Source of the DNA: G965237725 sp965237725
GTDB taxonomy: Bacteria > Pseudomonadota > Gammaproteobacteria > Arenicellales > Poriferihabitantaceae
Direction of reading: 5' to 3'
Length of the DNA: 64,000 bases
NCBI GenBank assembly: GCA_965237725.1
Contig: OZ250151.1
Coordinates: 1 to 64,000, forward strand
This document shows positions 9,400 to 18,052 of the stretch, piece after piece. The position numbers and the translations under genes were made by a program. Every line of letters begins with the position of its first letter. Position 1 is the stretch's first letter. The notes under the pieces were generated by a model. The model was not told the DNA's origin and did no database searches. It saw nothing but the letters and a program-made list of their open reading frames with translations.

Positions 9400-10367
9400 T
9401 GTATTCCTCTGACTTGTGTAAAAATTTCATGTGATCCGAATTCCCATTCCAAAAATTGAAATGGGTCGATTGATTTCCCCAGGTACCGTATTTCATAATG
9501 TAAATGTGATGCGCTACTTCTGCCTGTATTTCCCGAATATCCGATTAGATCTCCCTTGTGAACAACTTCACCAGGTTTAACAACCATTTTATCGAGATGG
9601 GAGTATCGAGTTTCGAATCCAAAATTATGCGCTATGACAACACGATTCCCACTCAAATCAGAATAATCCGAGATACTTGCAAAACCATCTGCGGTTGCAT
9701 ATACCTTGTGTCCAGTCTTGGCGCGTAGGTCTATACCTTTATGCAGTGACTGGATTTTTGTAACTGGATGTTTACGCATACCAAATTTACTGGTGATAAC
9801 ATGACTTTCTGTTGGGTATCCATTAGGAATACTGTCGTGCAGAATTCGTTCCTGGCTTGCCGTTAGGCTAGCTAATACTACTCGGGTTGAAAGATCATCA
9901 CCATTTACCTGGATGGCTTCTTCATCCATACCAATAATGCCTTCAATATTCTCTACTCTGTTGCCTATATCCGAGTATTCTTCTTCTTTAGCGTTATAAA
10001 ATTGTCCAATTAATCTGACTCGTTCCTCCAGCGAAATATCCAGATCACCCGTATCTACGCCACTAAATTCTTCGATGCTTACCAGTTCTTTACTAATATT
10101 CAAAACCTGATCTTCGTACGCCGCAATTATCTGATTGACTTTCGAATAATAATTGTCGATTCGGACCAGTTCATCATTGAGTTCCTTATTTACACCAGCG
10201 AGGGAAGAAACCGTATTTTGTTGTATATAATTACCAAAAAAAGAAGCGGCAACGATTGTTAACGCTACGACTCCAGCAATGATTAATTTACGTTTACCAT
10301 CGGCACTAATTGAAAAGTGCTTTGATCCAAACTTGTCAGATATCGTGATCGCGTAGTTATTCTTCAT
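9309..10367 (-). CDS. M23 family metallopeptidase (LytM domain)
   Basis: Predicted membrane-anchored peptidoglycan endopeptidase or LytM regulator. The 352-residue protein has one N-terminal transmembrane helix (about 28-48), a coiled-coil region (about 60-150) and a LytM domain (about 190-310) with zinc ligands in HKGIDLRA and SHLHYEIRY. The reading frame stays protein-like into the overlap (FTQVRGIQWPSLI), so the long overlap with bactofilin appears genuine rather than a missed stop. Upstream is a 312-bp gap facing dapD. Confidence 0.9.
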   Translation of the reverse strand: MKNNYAITISDKFGSKHFSISADGKRKLIIAGVVALTIVAASFFGNYIQQNTVSSLAGVNKELNDELVRIDNYYSKVNQIIAAYEDQVLNISKELVSIEEFSGVDTGDLDISLEERVRLIGQFYNAKEEEYSDIGNRVENIEGIIGMDEEAIQVNGDDLSTRVVLASLTASQERILHDSIPNGYPTESHVITSKFGMRKHPVTKIQSLHKGIDLRAKTGHKVYATADGFASISDYSDLSGNRVVIAHNFGFETRYSHLDKMVVKPGEVVHKGDLIGYSGNTGRSSASHLHYEIRYLGKSIDPFQFLEWEFGSHEIFTQVRGIQWPSLISLINKQITHQTLQLSQLDPILPAK

Positions 10368-10679
10368 AGTTTTTAATCAGTTTTTATCTACCGACCAAGC
10401 CTGTTCCATTTATCAGGCCCGTATGTCAGACAGTTGCTATTTTTATGTACAAATCGCGGACCCCGAAGAATACCCTAATTCGATGAAAAATTAAATATAG
10501 GATACAATTTATCTCTTTATAGGGTAGCTGAAGAAATTTTATGCGCGTCGAGCAACTTTTGATATGTCGTTTACGCCTAAGTTGATGTCGATTTAACAAC
10601 CATCACCCTTTCATTCAATAATCCTTTATACGAACAAACCGGCTTCTGAACCATATTAACTCTGAAATATTAAATTTCA
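10368..10679. other. Divergent intergenic region, M23 peptidase / dapD
   Basis: AT-rich 312-bp spacer that must hold promoters for both flanking genes. I see only a 23-codon ATG frame near 10422 with no ribosome binding site, which I do not consider a gene. No tRNA, terminator or repeat is visible. Confidence 0.5.
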
Positions 10680-11501
10680 ATGAAAACTATCGAAACAATT
10701 ATTACCGATGCGTGGGACCAGCGCGCTGAAATTACGCCAAAAAATGCTAGCAAACCATTGCGGGATGCGATCAATCAATCCCTAAACTTGCTTGATTCTG
10801 GTGCCGCCAGGGTGGCCGAGTTTAAAGATGAAAAATGGCATGTTAACCAATGGCTAAAAATGGCTGTGTTGTTGTCATTTAGAATTGAAGAAAATCAGGT
10901 TCTGGCTGGTGGGTTTACCAATTACTATGACAAGGTTGAATTAAAGTTTGCCAACAAAACCAAAGCTGAATTTAAACAGGAAGGATATCGCGTTGTTCCC
11001 CCCGCAGTGGTGAGAAGGGGCGCCTATATTTCTGATAATGTGGTTCTCATGCCTAGTTACGTTAATATCGGCGCCTACGTGGGATCCGGGACCATGGTTG
11101 ATACCTGGGCTACAGTAGGCTCCTGCGCCCAGATCGGTGCCAATGTTCATTTATCTGGTGGTGTCGGAATCGGTGGTGTATTGGAGCCAATTCAGGCGTC
11201 ACCAACAATTATTGAAGATAATTGTTTTATTGGAGCGCGCAGCGAAGTGGTTGAAGGTGTCATTGTCGGCCACGGGTCGGTCATTTCCATGGGCGTATTT
11301 ATAGGACAAAGCACCCGGATTCTCAACCGTGAAACTGGGGACGTCAGCTATGGTTATATTCCACCAGGCTCGGTGGTGGTATCAGGGTCGATTCCGGCAA
11401 AAGACGGCAGTCACAGTTTATATTGTGCGGTAATCGTTAAAACCGTGGATGAAAAAACTAAAAGCAAAGTTGGCATTAATGAGCTGGTTCGGAATATCTA
11501 A
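10680..11501 (+). CDS. dapD: 2,3,4,5-tetrahydropyridine-2,6-dicarboxylate N-succinyltransferase
   Basis: Catalyses succinylation of tetrahydrodipicolinate in lysine and diaminopimelate synthesis, in the cytoplasm. The 273-residue length equals the family norm. It shows the left-handed beta-helix hexapeptide repeats (about 105-220; VNIGAYVGSGTMVDTWATVG) and the conserved GGVLEP and GARSEVVEG segments. Its TAA stop at 11499-11501 is shared with the left terminal repeat of the MITE that follows. Confidence 0.96.
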   Translation: MKTIETIITDAWDQRAEITPKNASKPLRDAINQSLNLLDSGAARVAEFKDEKWHVNQWLKMAVLLSFRIEENQVLAGGFTNYYDKVELKFANKTKAEFKQEGYRVVPPAVVRRGAYISDNVVLMPSYVNIGAYVGSGTMVDTWATVGSCAQIGANVHLSGGVGIGGVLEPIQASPTIIEDNCFIGARSEVVEGVIVGHGSVISMGVFIGQSTRILNRETGDVSYGYIPPGSVVVSGSIPAKDGSHSLYCAVIVKTVDEKTKSKVGINELVRNI

Positions 11502-11691
11502 GGAACCTCTGATTAAAACTGGGCAGATCAAGTTGTGATTGAAAATGATCAAGTTCAAGGCGCGAAACGCACGCCCAAGTCAAATAGAATAGGGCACGGC
11601 TATTGCGAAGTTTTGCAACGCAGAAATTGCCACGCGATAAATTGGGTTTGAACTCAAATTGATAATTCATGTTTTAATCAGAGGTTCCTTA
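11499..11691. mobile_element. MITE-like element, copy 1
   Basis: About 193 bp bounded by perfect 21-bp terminal inverted repeats: TAAGGAACCTCTGATTAAAA(C) at 11499-11519 and its reverse complement at 11671-11691. The outermost TA at each end fits a TA target duplication, as made by IS630/Tc1-like and some IS5-group transposases. It encodes no credible protein. The left TIR supplies the TAA stop of dapD. A second, inverted and diverged copy lies at 12466-12631. Confidence 0.8.
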
Positions 11692-11718
11692 ACCATAATC
11701 ATTTTTCAAAGTATTGCC

Positions 11719-12468
11719 ATGGACTTTAAATACCAGATGGTTGCAGCGACCGACATTGGTCAGGTACGTGCGGCCAATGAAGACAGTTTGAGAATAATGC
11801 CAACAATAAATTTGGCTGTAGTGGCAGATGGCATGGGCGGGCACAAAGCCGGGGATGTTGCCAGTCGTATGGCAGTTAATTCTTTATGTGATTACTTTGA
11901 AGAACAGGTCATGGTACGAGATGAACTCGGTGGAGAGGTTTCTTCTGAGATTATGGCTGATGCGTTTTCGCTAGCCAATAGTCAGGTATATGCAAGTGCG
12001 CAACAGCTTCCCAATTGTGAAGGTATGGGCACAACCCTGTTAGCGGCTTCGTGTCAGAAAGACCTGATTCAGATCGGGCACATTGGTGACTCCCGGGTAT
12101 ACAGTTTTTCCCATGGAGAATTAAAACAGTTAACAATCGATCACACTCTGGCCACTGAACTCGGTGCTGATACGCCGAACTGGGAACTACCAGCGTACAG
12201 CTTTCATGTGTTAAGGAAGGCTTTGGGAATCGAATCAGGTTGTGCCCCTGACATCTTTTCGTTTGCCCCAGAACACAATCAGATTTTACTGATGTGCTCA
12301 GATGGATTGACGGGTATCGTTGAAGATCATGATATCAGTACCATTTTGACCCTTCGAGCCCACCAACCCGAACATTGCATTGAAACGTTAATTGATACCT
12401 GTTTGGAAAATGGCGCACCGGATAATATTTCAATTATTTTGATATTCGTTTCCAAAGCTTCAAACTAA
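11719..12468 (+). CDS. PP2C-family serine/threonine phosphatase
   Basis: Metal-dependent protein phosphatase of the bacterial Stp/PppA type, 249 residues. Motifs in order: NEDS (20-23), VVADGMGGHKAGDVAS with D37, GMGTTLLAA, IGHIGDSRVY, SDGLTG and GAPDNISIIL, so all metal-binding Asp positions appear present. The frame is open from 11659, but the extra 20 codons lie in the MITE; ATG 11719 is the natural start. No partner kinase, FHA or type VI secretion gene is in the window, so its target is unknown. It is enclosed by two inverted MITE copies. Confidence 0.9.
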   Translation: MDFKYQMVAATDIGQVRAANEDSLRIMPTINLAVVADGMGGHKAGDVASRMAVNSLCDYFEEQVMVRDELGGEVSSEIMADAFSLANSQVYASAQQLPNCEGMGTTLLAASCQKDLIQIGHIGDSRVYSFSHGELKQLTIDHTLATELGADTPNWELPAYSFHVLRKALGIESGCAPDIFSFAPEHNQILLMCSDGLTGIVEDHDISTILTLRAHQPEHCIETLIDTCLENGAPDNISIILIFVSKASN

Positions 12469-12631
12469 GGAACCTCTGAACAAGTCATGACCGATCAACT
12501 TGAGTCCAAAATAATCAATATCGTCGTTAAAAATTCTCGGAATAGCCCTGCTATTGCTACGATTTTTTGCCTTGATCTTGATCATTTTGACTCTCAACTT
12601 GATTCGCCCAGACTTGTTCAGAGGTCCCTTA
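12466..12631. mobile_element. MITE-like element, copy 2 (inverted)
   Basis: About 166 bp with 21-bp terminal repeats TAAGGAACCTCTGAACAAGT(C) at 12466-12486 and the matching arm at 12611-12631 with one mismatch. Read on the minus strand its interior aligns with copy 1 (shared blocks such as AAAATGATCAAG and a GGCTATT core), so the two are inverted relatives. Its left end supplies the TAA stop of the phosphatase gene, and it may act as a hairpin between the convergent phosphatase and sensor kinase genes. Confidence 0.78.
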
Positions 12632-12634
12632 ATC

Positions 12635-13993
12635 TTATTTCGCCGGGAACGACGCCCTGATTAGCGTACCACCTAGCGCGCTACTTTCCAGATCCAGCTT
12701 GCCATCGTAACGCTCTACAATCTCCCGGACTACAGCAAGACCAATGCCCTGCCCCGGCGTTTGTTGGTCGACCCGCGCTCCTCGTTGGAATACTGCATTT
12801 CGCTCAGAAACAGCAATTCCAGGCCCATCATCATGAATTTCAATGATCAGCCCCTGGTGAATTTCGCCTTTACTGGTATTGACTGAAGAATGGTATCGTA
12901 CAATTGAATTTGCCCACTTATATGCATTGTCCATAATATTGCCCAGTAATTCATACAAATCGCTTTCATCGCCATAAAAGATTGAACCGCTTTCAATTTC
13001 CCACTGTGATTCCAGGTTTTTTTCTGCGTATACTTTCTGTAATGATGCATCGAGTTTTTTAAGCACGTCACCAATATTAATGGCGCCATGCATTATAGAA
13101 AATTGAGAAGATGCGGCACGTTTAAGCTGATACTCCACGATCTTGTTCATTCGCTCGACGTGTTCACCGAGATTGCTACGATCAATTTTTGATCCGCTTT
13201 CGGTTATGCCTTTAATTACCGCCAATGGTGTTTTCAGACTGTGGGCAAGATCACCAAGAGTGTTGCGATAACGAGTCAGGTTTTTTCTTTCATTTTCGAT
13301 GAATAAATTAATTCGCATACTTAATTGCGCAATTTCGTCGGGATAGCTTCCAAGAATCTTTTTCTGTTTAGAATGTTCTATTAAATCGAGTTCCTCAATG
13401 ACCTGCCCCAGGGGCCTCAATCCCCATCGCAAACTGATTGCCTGCATAATTAAAAGCAACAAGCCAGCCATACCCAACCAGAAAACAAGTTCCTGACGAT
13501 GGGATCGAATGAACTGCAAATAATTTCGACTCTCGGTAATCATAATCAGGCTCAATTGCACTTCCCGATCCAGATCGATTTCCCAGGTAATACCGAAGCT
13601 ATAATAAAAAGGGCTGTCGATACGATCGTTAATCTGAAAAAATAGCTCACGACCCGGTTCAGCAACTTCCAGGTAATCAAGAGAAATTCCAACAGAAGAC
13701 TGAGATCGCCAGATGACGCCACCCACTTCATCCAGAATAATTGCGTATAATCCTGAATTTGGTGAGGTCAAACGCGTTTCCGGCATTCTTTCCGGGAAAA
13801 TCAGTTGCCCGTTCTCGTCAATTTCTAACACCGTCAACAGCGCATTGACCTGGGTTTTTAATTGATTTTTAACCGTGGATTTCGAGCTTAATATGAATGC
13901 TCGATCAAGTGCGACACCCGCCAGTCCCAAAAATGCGATCAACATAAATGTTGCGCCAACTAATAATCTTTTTCTAAGGGAGAACGTACTCAT
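12635..13993 (-). CDS. PhoQ-like sensor histidine kinase
   Basis: Membrane sensor kinase of 452 residues: TM1 about 11-35, a periplasmic sensor of roughly 130 residues, TM2 about 168-190, HAMP, an H-box HSLKTPLAVIKG with phospho-acceptor H251, N-box ELLGNIMDNAYKWA and G-boxes DDGPGIA and GQGIGLAVV. The DLAHSLKTPLA form is typical of PhoQ relatives. The response regulator gene lies 71 bp upstream on the same strand. The start codon sits in an 11-bp tandem duplication (13983-14004). The sensed signal is unknown. Confidence 0.88.
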   Translation of the reverse strand: MSTFSLRKRLLVGATFMLIAFLGLAGVALDRAFILSSKSTVKNQLKTQVNALLTVLEIDENGQLIFPERMPETRLTSPNSGLYAIILDEVGGVIWRSQSSVGISLDYLEVAEPGRELFFQINDRIDSPFYYSFGITWEIDLDREVQLSLIMITESRNYLQFIRSHRQELVFWLGMAGLLLLIMQAISLRWGLRPLGQVIEELDLIEHSKQKKILGSYPDEIAQLSMRINLFIENERKNLTRYRNTLGDLAHSLKTPLAVIKGITESGSKIDRSNLGEHVERMNKIVEYQLKRAASSQFSIMHGAINIGDVLKKLDASLQKVYAEKNLESQWEIESGSIFYGDESDLYELLGNIMDNAYKWANSIVRYHSSVNTSKGEIHQGLIIEIHDDGPGIAVSERNAVFQRGARVDQQTPGQGIGLAVVREIVERYDGKLDLESSALGGTLIRASFPAK

Positions 13994-14004
13994 AACGTAC
14001 TCAT
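13983..14004 (-). repeat. 11-bp tandem duplication of the kinase start region
   Basis: Two perfect copies of ATGAGTACGTT on the minus strand abut each other. The upstream copy opens a four-codon frame (ATG AGT ACG TTA TGA) whose TGA overlaps the real ATG of the sensor kinase. This may be chance slippage or a small translational-coupling device. Confidence 0.85.
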
Positions 14005-14064
14005 AGCAGATTTATGGAGAACCAAAAAGACATGAACCCTTAAATCAGGGTCGAGTTGGTTGTT

Positions 14065-14739
14065 TTATGTAGCGGTAATAAACCGGTATCCTCGGCCGCG
14101 CAGGGTTTCTATGGGATTGAGAATATTGTCCGGATCGAGCTTTTTACGCAACCTGCCAACAAAAACTTCAATGACATTGCTGTCTCGGTCTGCATCTTCG
14201 TCATATAGATGTTCGGTAAGTTCCATTTTCGAAACCACTTTGCCGGTGTTCATCATAAGGTAATGCAACAGACGGTACTCGAAGGCTGTAAGCTCAAGCC
14301 GGTTGTCATTTACAAAAACATCCTGAGTTCGCGTATCCAGCGTTATACTGCCATTTTCCAGAGTTGGTGCGGCGTGTCCCGCAGAACGTCGTATCAGAGC
14401 TGAAATCCTTGCCTGGAGTTCTTCAAAGTGAAAAGGTTTGGTTAAATAGTCATCCGCTCCGGCTTCAAGTCCTTCAACTTTTTCCTGCCAGCGCGTACGC
14501 GCGGTAAGTATTAATATCGGAAACGTCTTGCCCTCATCCCGAAGTTTTACAATGATTTCGATACCAGACATTTTAGGGAGTCCTAAATCGATTATTGCCA
14601 GATCAATGGGATAATCCCTGCCGTAATAATATCCATCTTCACCATTATCTGCACTGTCAACAGCATATCCGCTTTGACGGAGTTTAGCCGTTAATTGTTC
14701 TAGTAAATTTGCCTCGTCTTCTACAAGGAGTATTCTCAT
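14065..14739 (-). CDS. PhoP-like OmpR-family response regulator
   Basis: DNA-binding response regulator, 224 residues. Receiver domain 1-115 with acidic pocket E7/D8 and phospho-acceptor D51 in IIDLGLPKMSG, switch Thr in LTAR and K102 region in TKPFHFEEL; winged-helix domain about 128-222 ending RGRGYRF. It is cognate to the sensor kinase downstream by position. Its ATG overlaps the stop of the PepSY-like gene in an ATGA junction, giving an operon PepSY-regulator-kinase. Confidence 0.92.
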   Translation of the reverse strand: MRILLVEDEANLLEQLTAKLRQSGYAVDSADNGEDGYYYGRDYPIDLAIIDLGLPKMSGIEIIVKLRDEGKTFPILILTARTRWQEKVEGLEAGADDYLTKPFHFEELQARISALIRRSAGHAAPTLENGSITLDTRTQDVFVNDNRLELTAFEYRLLHYLMMNTGKVVSKMELTEHLYDEDADRDSNVIEVFVGRLRKKLDPDNILNPIETLRGRGYRFITAT

Positions 14740-15101
14740 TTTTCGAGCCGTCGCAGGTTAGGATTCATCGGATCAATGTTAATAATTTTTACTTTTCCGT
14801 TGCTGTGTAATAGTTTGAATCTAAAGTATCGAACGCCGGATTTCTGGTGTCGCGGGCTGGCATCCAGAATTTGCCAGCTCTTGAATTGCCTGATTTTCAT
14901 CGCCACTTCATGAATACTGACTGCACCAGATCCCTGCCCTTCTGCATCAAGGGCAAAGCCAGGATTGCTGCTGATGCTTAAGAACATCAGCAGCAATATG
15001 GCCCCAACTTGTATTAGAGGGCGAATTTGAAAGCGAGTCTGGAAACGAGTTAACACAGCTAAATGGACTGGTTTGAAATTTAGAGAATTATACCACTTCA
15101 T
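14736..15101 (-). CDS. Small PepSY-like secreted protein
   Basis: About 121 residues from ATG 15101 (a TTG at 15113 in frame is an alternative). A basic N-terminus precedes a hydrophobic segment (LIQVGAILLLMFLSISS) ending near an Ala-rich cleavage site, then a PepSY-like fold: SIHEVAMKIRQF followed by a beta hairpin YFRFKLLHSNGKVKIINIDP. Small PepSY proteins often sit beside PhoPQ-type systems, where they may modulate the sensor in the periplasm; that role here is inference from position. Confidence 0.7.
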   Translation of the reverse strand: MKWYNSLNFKPVHLAVLTRFQTRFQIRPLIQVGAILLLMFLSISSNPGFALDAEGQGSGAVSIHEVAMKIRQFKSWQILDASPRHQKSGVRYFRFKLLHSNGKVKIINIDPMNPNLRRLEK

Positions 15102-15169
15102 TTTGAAGATCAATAATTGATCTATTCCAGTTGCTGAAAATTAAGTCAATCAGAATATCAGATAAATCT

Positions 15170-15700
15170 CTATTCTACAGGAACAACATTTACGCTTACT
15201 TTAATTGTTGCGCCGGGGTTATGTTGAGTTCGGGTGGTAAAAGTCTGACCATTATATTGATAGGTTACATCATAGCCTTCGAGTCGTTCCTCGGTGTGAT
15301 ACTGATCAACAGTTTTACAACGCTGTTCATATTGAACAGTACTCCCATACTGGTGGTGTCTTTTGGTATCTCTACCAATAGACCCCCCTAATACTGCACC
15401 AGCCACAGTGGCAAGATCCTGTCCCCGACCACTACCGAATAATCGACCTACCCCTGCACCAACAATGGCACCCAGTATTTCTGGCGTACGAGATTGGGTT
15501 CGTTGAACTGGCACCGAAACTGCTTCCTGCCAACACTCCTGTCTAGGGTTATTTATTTGGACAGTTTGATAGATTGGATTTGCGCTCAACACCTCAGCTT
15601 CATAAATATTGCCAGTTCCATCATAACCAATGGACATATTAGACGATGCTAATAACACTGCAGGTATTGCAAAGCCCAGAACTAAATTCTTGTATTTCAT
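15170..15700 (-). CDS. Glycine-zipper 2TM domain protein (SlyB/surface-antigen type)
   Basis: Secreted protein of about 176 residues. Signal sequence MKYKNLVLGFAIPAVLLASS, then conserved QxCW-like segment (NPRQECWQEAV) and a glycine zipper EILGAIVGAGVGRLFGSGRG / VAGAVLGGSIGRD, followed by a Cys-containing YEQRCKTVDQYHTEERLEGY domain. This matches outer-membrane-associated glycine-zipper antigens. ATG 15700 is preferred, with GAGGA eight bases upstream; an in-frame ATG at 15727 lacks one. Placed near the PhoPQ-like operon, which in enterobacteria controls slyB-like genes. Confidence 0.82.
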   Translation of the reverse strand: MKYKNLVLGFAIPAVLLASSNMSIGYDGTGNIYEAEVLSANPIYQTVQINNPRQECWQEAVSVPVQRTQSRTPEILGAIVGAGVGRLFGSGRGQDLATVAGAVLGGSIGRDTKRHHQYGSTVQYEQRCKTVDQYHTEERLEGYDVTYQYNGQTFTTRTQHNPGATIKVSVNVVPVE

Positions 15701-15871
15701 TTTCAAATTCCTCATAAAGTTAAACATTTATAGGGAGCAATTTCCCCATAACGCAACTCTACGTTTAACGCATGAACGCGTTATGAATAGCAAATGAATC
15801 GAAACTGAACGGCTTTACAGTCAACCTTTATTTATCAGGCATTTTTGATGGAACTGCAAAAAAAATGAAAA

Positions 15872-16585
15872 TTAATTTGCTGACTGTTTTACCTCGAGAA
15901 GCTCAATATCAAATAACAATACTTCGTTCGGACCAATGGACTGGCCTGCACCCCGCTCCCCATAGGCAATTTCTGAAGGTAATACAATGGACCATTTGTC
16001 TCCAGGTTTCATCAACTGCAATACTTCCTGCCAGCCTGGAATAATAGAGGCTAAACCGAATGAAGCCGGTTCCCCTCGCGCATAGCTACTATCAAATACC
16101 GTACCATCGGTTAAAGTACCTTCATAATGAACCACCACAGTATCTAATGTTCCAGGGCTGGTTCCGCCAGAATCCCCTGCAACCAGTACGCTGTACTGAA
16201 GCCCGCTATCAGTAACGACCACGCCGTCTTTTGATTTATTTTCTTCTAGATAGGCCTGTCCCAACGCGATCTTCTGTTCTGCCAATTCCGCAGCAGCAGC
16301 GAGCTGTTCTTGCTGTCTTTGCTGGATAATTGCCGTTGATTCGGAACTGGATAATAACGGCGTGCCAGAGGAAATAATCGCATCAATCCCTGCCAGTAAT
16401 TTATCTATCTCAGTACCCTGTTGATTGCCAAATTGTTGCAGCAACTGCTCGCCTATTTTTGTTCCAATAGCATAGCTGTATTTGTCATCGTCGGTCTCCA
16501 GAGCGATTTCACTCTGGGCAACTGATACCTGGGCGTAATAAAAACAGCTGATAAAAGTAAAAATTATGATGATTTTGCGTTGCAT
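15872..16585 (-). CDS. FKBP-type peptidyl-prolyl cis-trans isomerase
   Basis: Periplasmic proline isomerase of the FkpA/Mip type, 237 residues. Signal peptide 1-23, an N-terminal helical dimerisation region (about 30-110, with YAIGTKIGEQLLQQFG and a Gln/Glu/Ala-rich helix), then the FKBP domain (about 120-233) with VVVHYEGTLTDGTVFDSSY and GERGAGQSIGPNEVLLFDIELLE. ATG 16585 has AGGA upstream. It assists folding of envelope proteins. Confidence 0.92.
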   Translation of the reverse strand: MQRKIIIIFTFISCFYYAQVSVAQSEIALETDDDKYSYAIGTKIGEQLLQQFGNQQGTEIDKLLAGIDAIISSGTPLLSSSESTAIIQQRQQEQLAAAAELAEQKIALGQAYLEENKSKDGVVVTDSGLQYSVLVAGDSGGTSPGTLDTVVVHYEGTLTDGTVFDSSYARGEPASFGLASIIPGWQEVLQLMKPGDKWSIVLPSEIAYGERGAGQSIGPNEVLLFDIELLEVKQSAN

Positions 16586-16680
16586 GGTATGTCCTGATTA
16601 ATGGCTAATGATTGGGCGAGCACACCACCCTAAAAGGATTTGAATATGAACAGGTAAATTGTGCTGAATCTAGATGACGA

Positions 16681-18045
16681 CTAAATTTCAAATATTTCCA
16701 GGGCTTCCTCTATTCTTCGAGGGGCGATGATATCAATTTTCGACCCCAATGACTTCGGTTTGTTCGCCGCGGGAATCAATGCCCGAGTAAATCCAAGCTT
16801 CTCAGCTTCTTTCAGTCTTTCGAGGCCGCGTTGAACCGGGCGCAATTCCCCGGACAGGCCAACTTCACCGAATACAATCAGGTCACTTCCTACCGCCCTG
16901 TTTTTTACGCTGGATAAGATGGCAATCAAAATTGCAAGATCCGCACCAGTTTCTGACACTCTGACACCCCCCGCCACATTGGTAAAAACATCATAGCTAT
17001 TCAGGGAAATTCCAGCGTGTCTATGGGCAACTGCCAGCAACATCGCAATCCTGTTTTGTTCTAATCCGACACAAAGTCGACGCGGATTTGCCAGCGCGCT
17101 GTCATCCACCAACGCCTGAATTTCTACCAATAATGGTCGAGTACCTTCCTGAGTTGCAAGTACAACACTGCCGGGTTTCTCAGCCCCATGTTTACTCACA
17201 AACATGGCAGATGGATTGCTTACATCTTTTAATCCCAGTTCGGTCATAGCAAACACGCCGATTTCATTAACCGCACCAAATCGATTTTTAATTGCCCGAA
17301 TTAATCGAAAGCTGTTTGAACTTTCGCCTTCAAAATAAAGCACACTGTCCACCATATGTTCGAGAATTCGTGGGCCGGCTAGAGCGCCCTCCTTGGTAAC
17401 ATGGCCAACCAAAATTACGCAGCATCCACTTTGTTTTGCATAACGAACCAGTCTTGCTGCACTTTCCCGCACCTGGGAAACACTGCCTGGAGCTGCTGTC
17501 AGTGCATCGCTATAGAAGGTTTGGATGGAGTCCGCTACTAAAACAGTTGGCCGTTCCTTCTGTGCGGTTTCTAGCAAATTTTCCAACCGGTTTTCAGCCA
17601 TAACCTGTAGGCTATTTGTGTCGATCTCCAGTCGATGAGCACGCAGCGCAATTTGTTCCGTGGACTCTTCTCCCGTTACATACAAAACGCGAGATGATTT
17701 ACTAATGGTACTGAGGTATTGCAACAAAAGGGTCGACTTACCTATTCCGGGATCCCCGCCAATCAAAATCACCGACCCGGGTACCATTCCACCCCCTAAT
17801 ACCCGATCAAATTCGGGGCTCCCACTGGACAGGCGTTTAATATTGGATATTTCTATGTCGCTCAAATTTTGAACAACTGCTTTTGGTGCAAAACCCGAGA
17901 AACGTTCTGAGGTTGTGGTGTTTTGTTGCAACTGCTCAATCATGGTATTCCATTCACCACAATCACCACATTGGCCAGCCCATTTCGGGCTTTCATTACC
18001 ACATTGGGAGCAATAAAAAATCGATTTTGATTTTGGTTTCGCCAT
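16681..18045 (-). CDS. radA: DNA repair protein RadA (Sms)
   Basis: Branch-migration ATPase of recombinational repair. 454 residues: zinc finger C12-x2-C15-x10-C26-x2-C29, RecA-like core with Walker A GGDPGIGKST (about 97-106), the RadA-specific IKNRFGAVNE motif, and a C-terminal Lon-like domain. Gene order dnaB-alr-radA is typical of Gammaproteobacteria. The 8-bp gap to alr suggests co-transcription. Confidence 0.96.
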   Translation of the reverse strand: MAKPKSKSIFYCSQCGNESPKWAGQCGDCGEWNTMIEQLQQNTTTSERFSGFAPKAVVQNLSDIEISNIKRLSSGSPEFDRVLGGGMVPGSVILIGGDPGIGKSTLLLQYLSTISKSSRVLYVTGEESTEQIALRAHRLEIDTNSLQVMAENRLENLLETAQKERPTVLVADSIQTFYSDALTAAPGSVSQVRESAARLVRYAKQSGCCVILVGHVTKEGALAGPRILEHMVDSVLYFEGESSNSFRLIRAIKNRFGAVNEIGVFAMTELGLKDVSNPSAMFVSKHGAEKPGSVVLATQEGTRPLLVEIQALVDDSALANPRRLCVGLEQNRIAMLLAVAHRHAGISLNSYDVFTNVAGGVRVSETGADLAILIAILSSVKNRAVGSDLIVFGEVGLSGELRPVQRGLERLKEAEKLGFTRALIPAANKPKSLGSKIDIIAPRRIEEALEIFEI

Positions 18046-18052
18046 AATTTAT

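Noticed and set aside
11659..11718. Longer N-terminus for the PP2C phosphatase
   Set aside because: The extra codons lie within the MITE terminal repeat and its flank; the conserved domain starts at ATG 11719.
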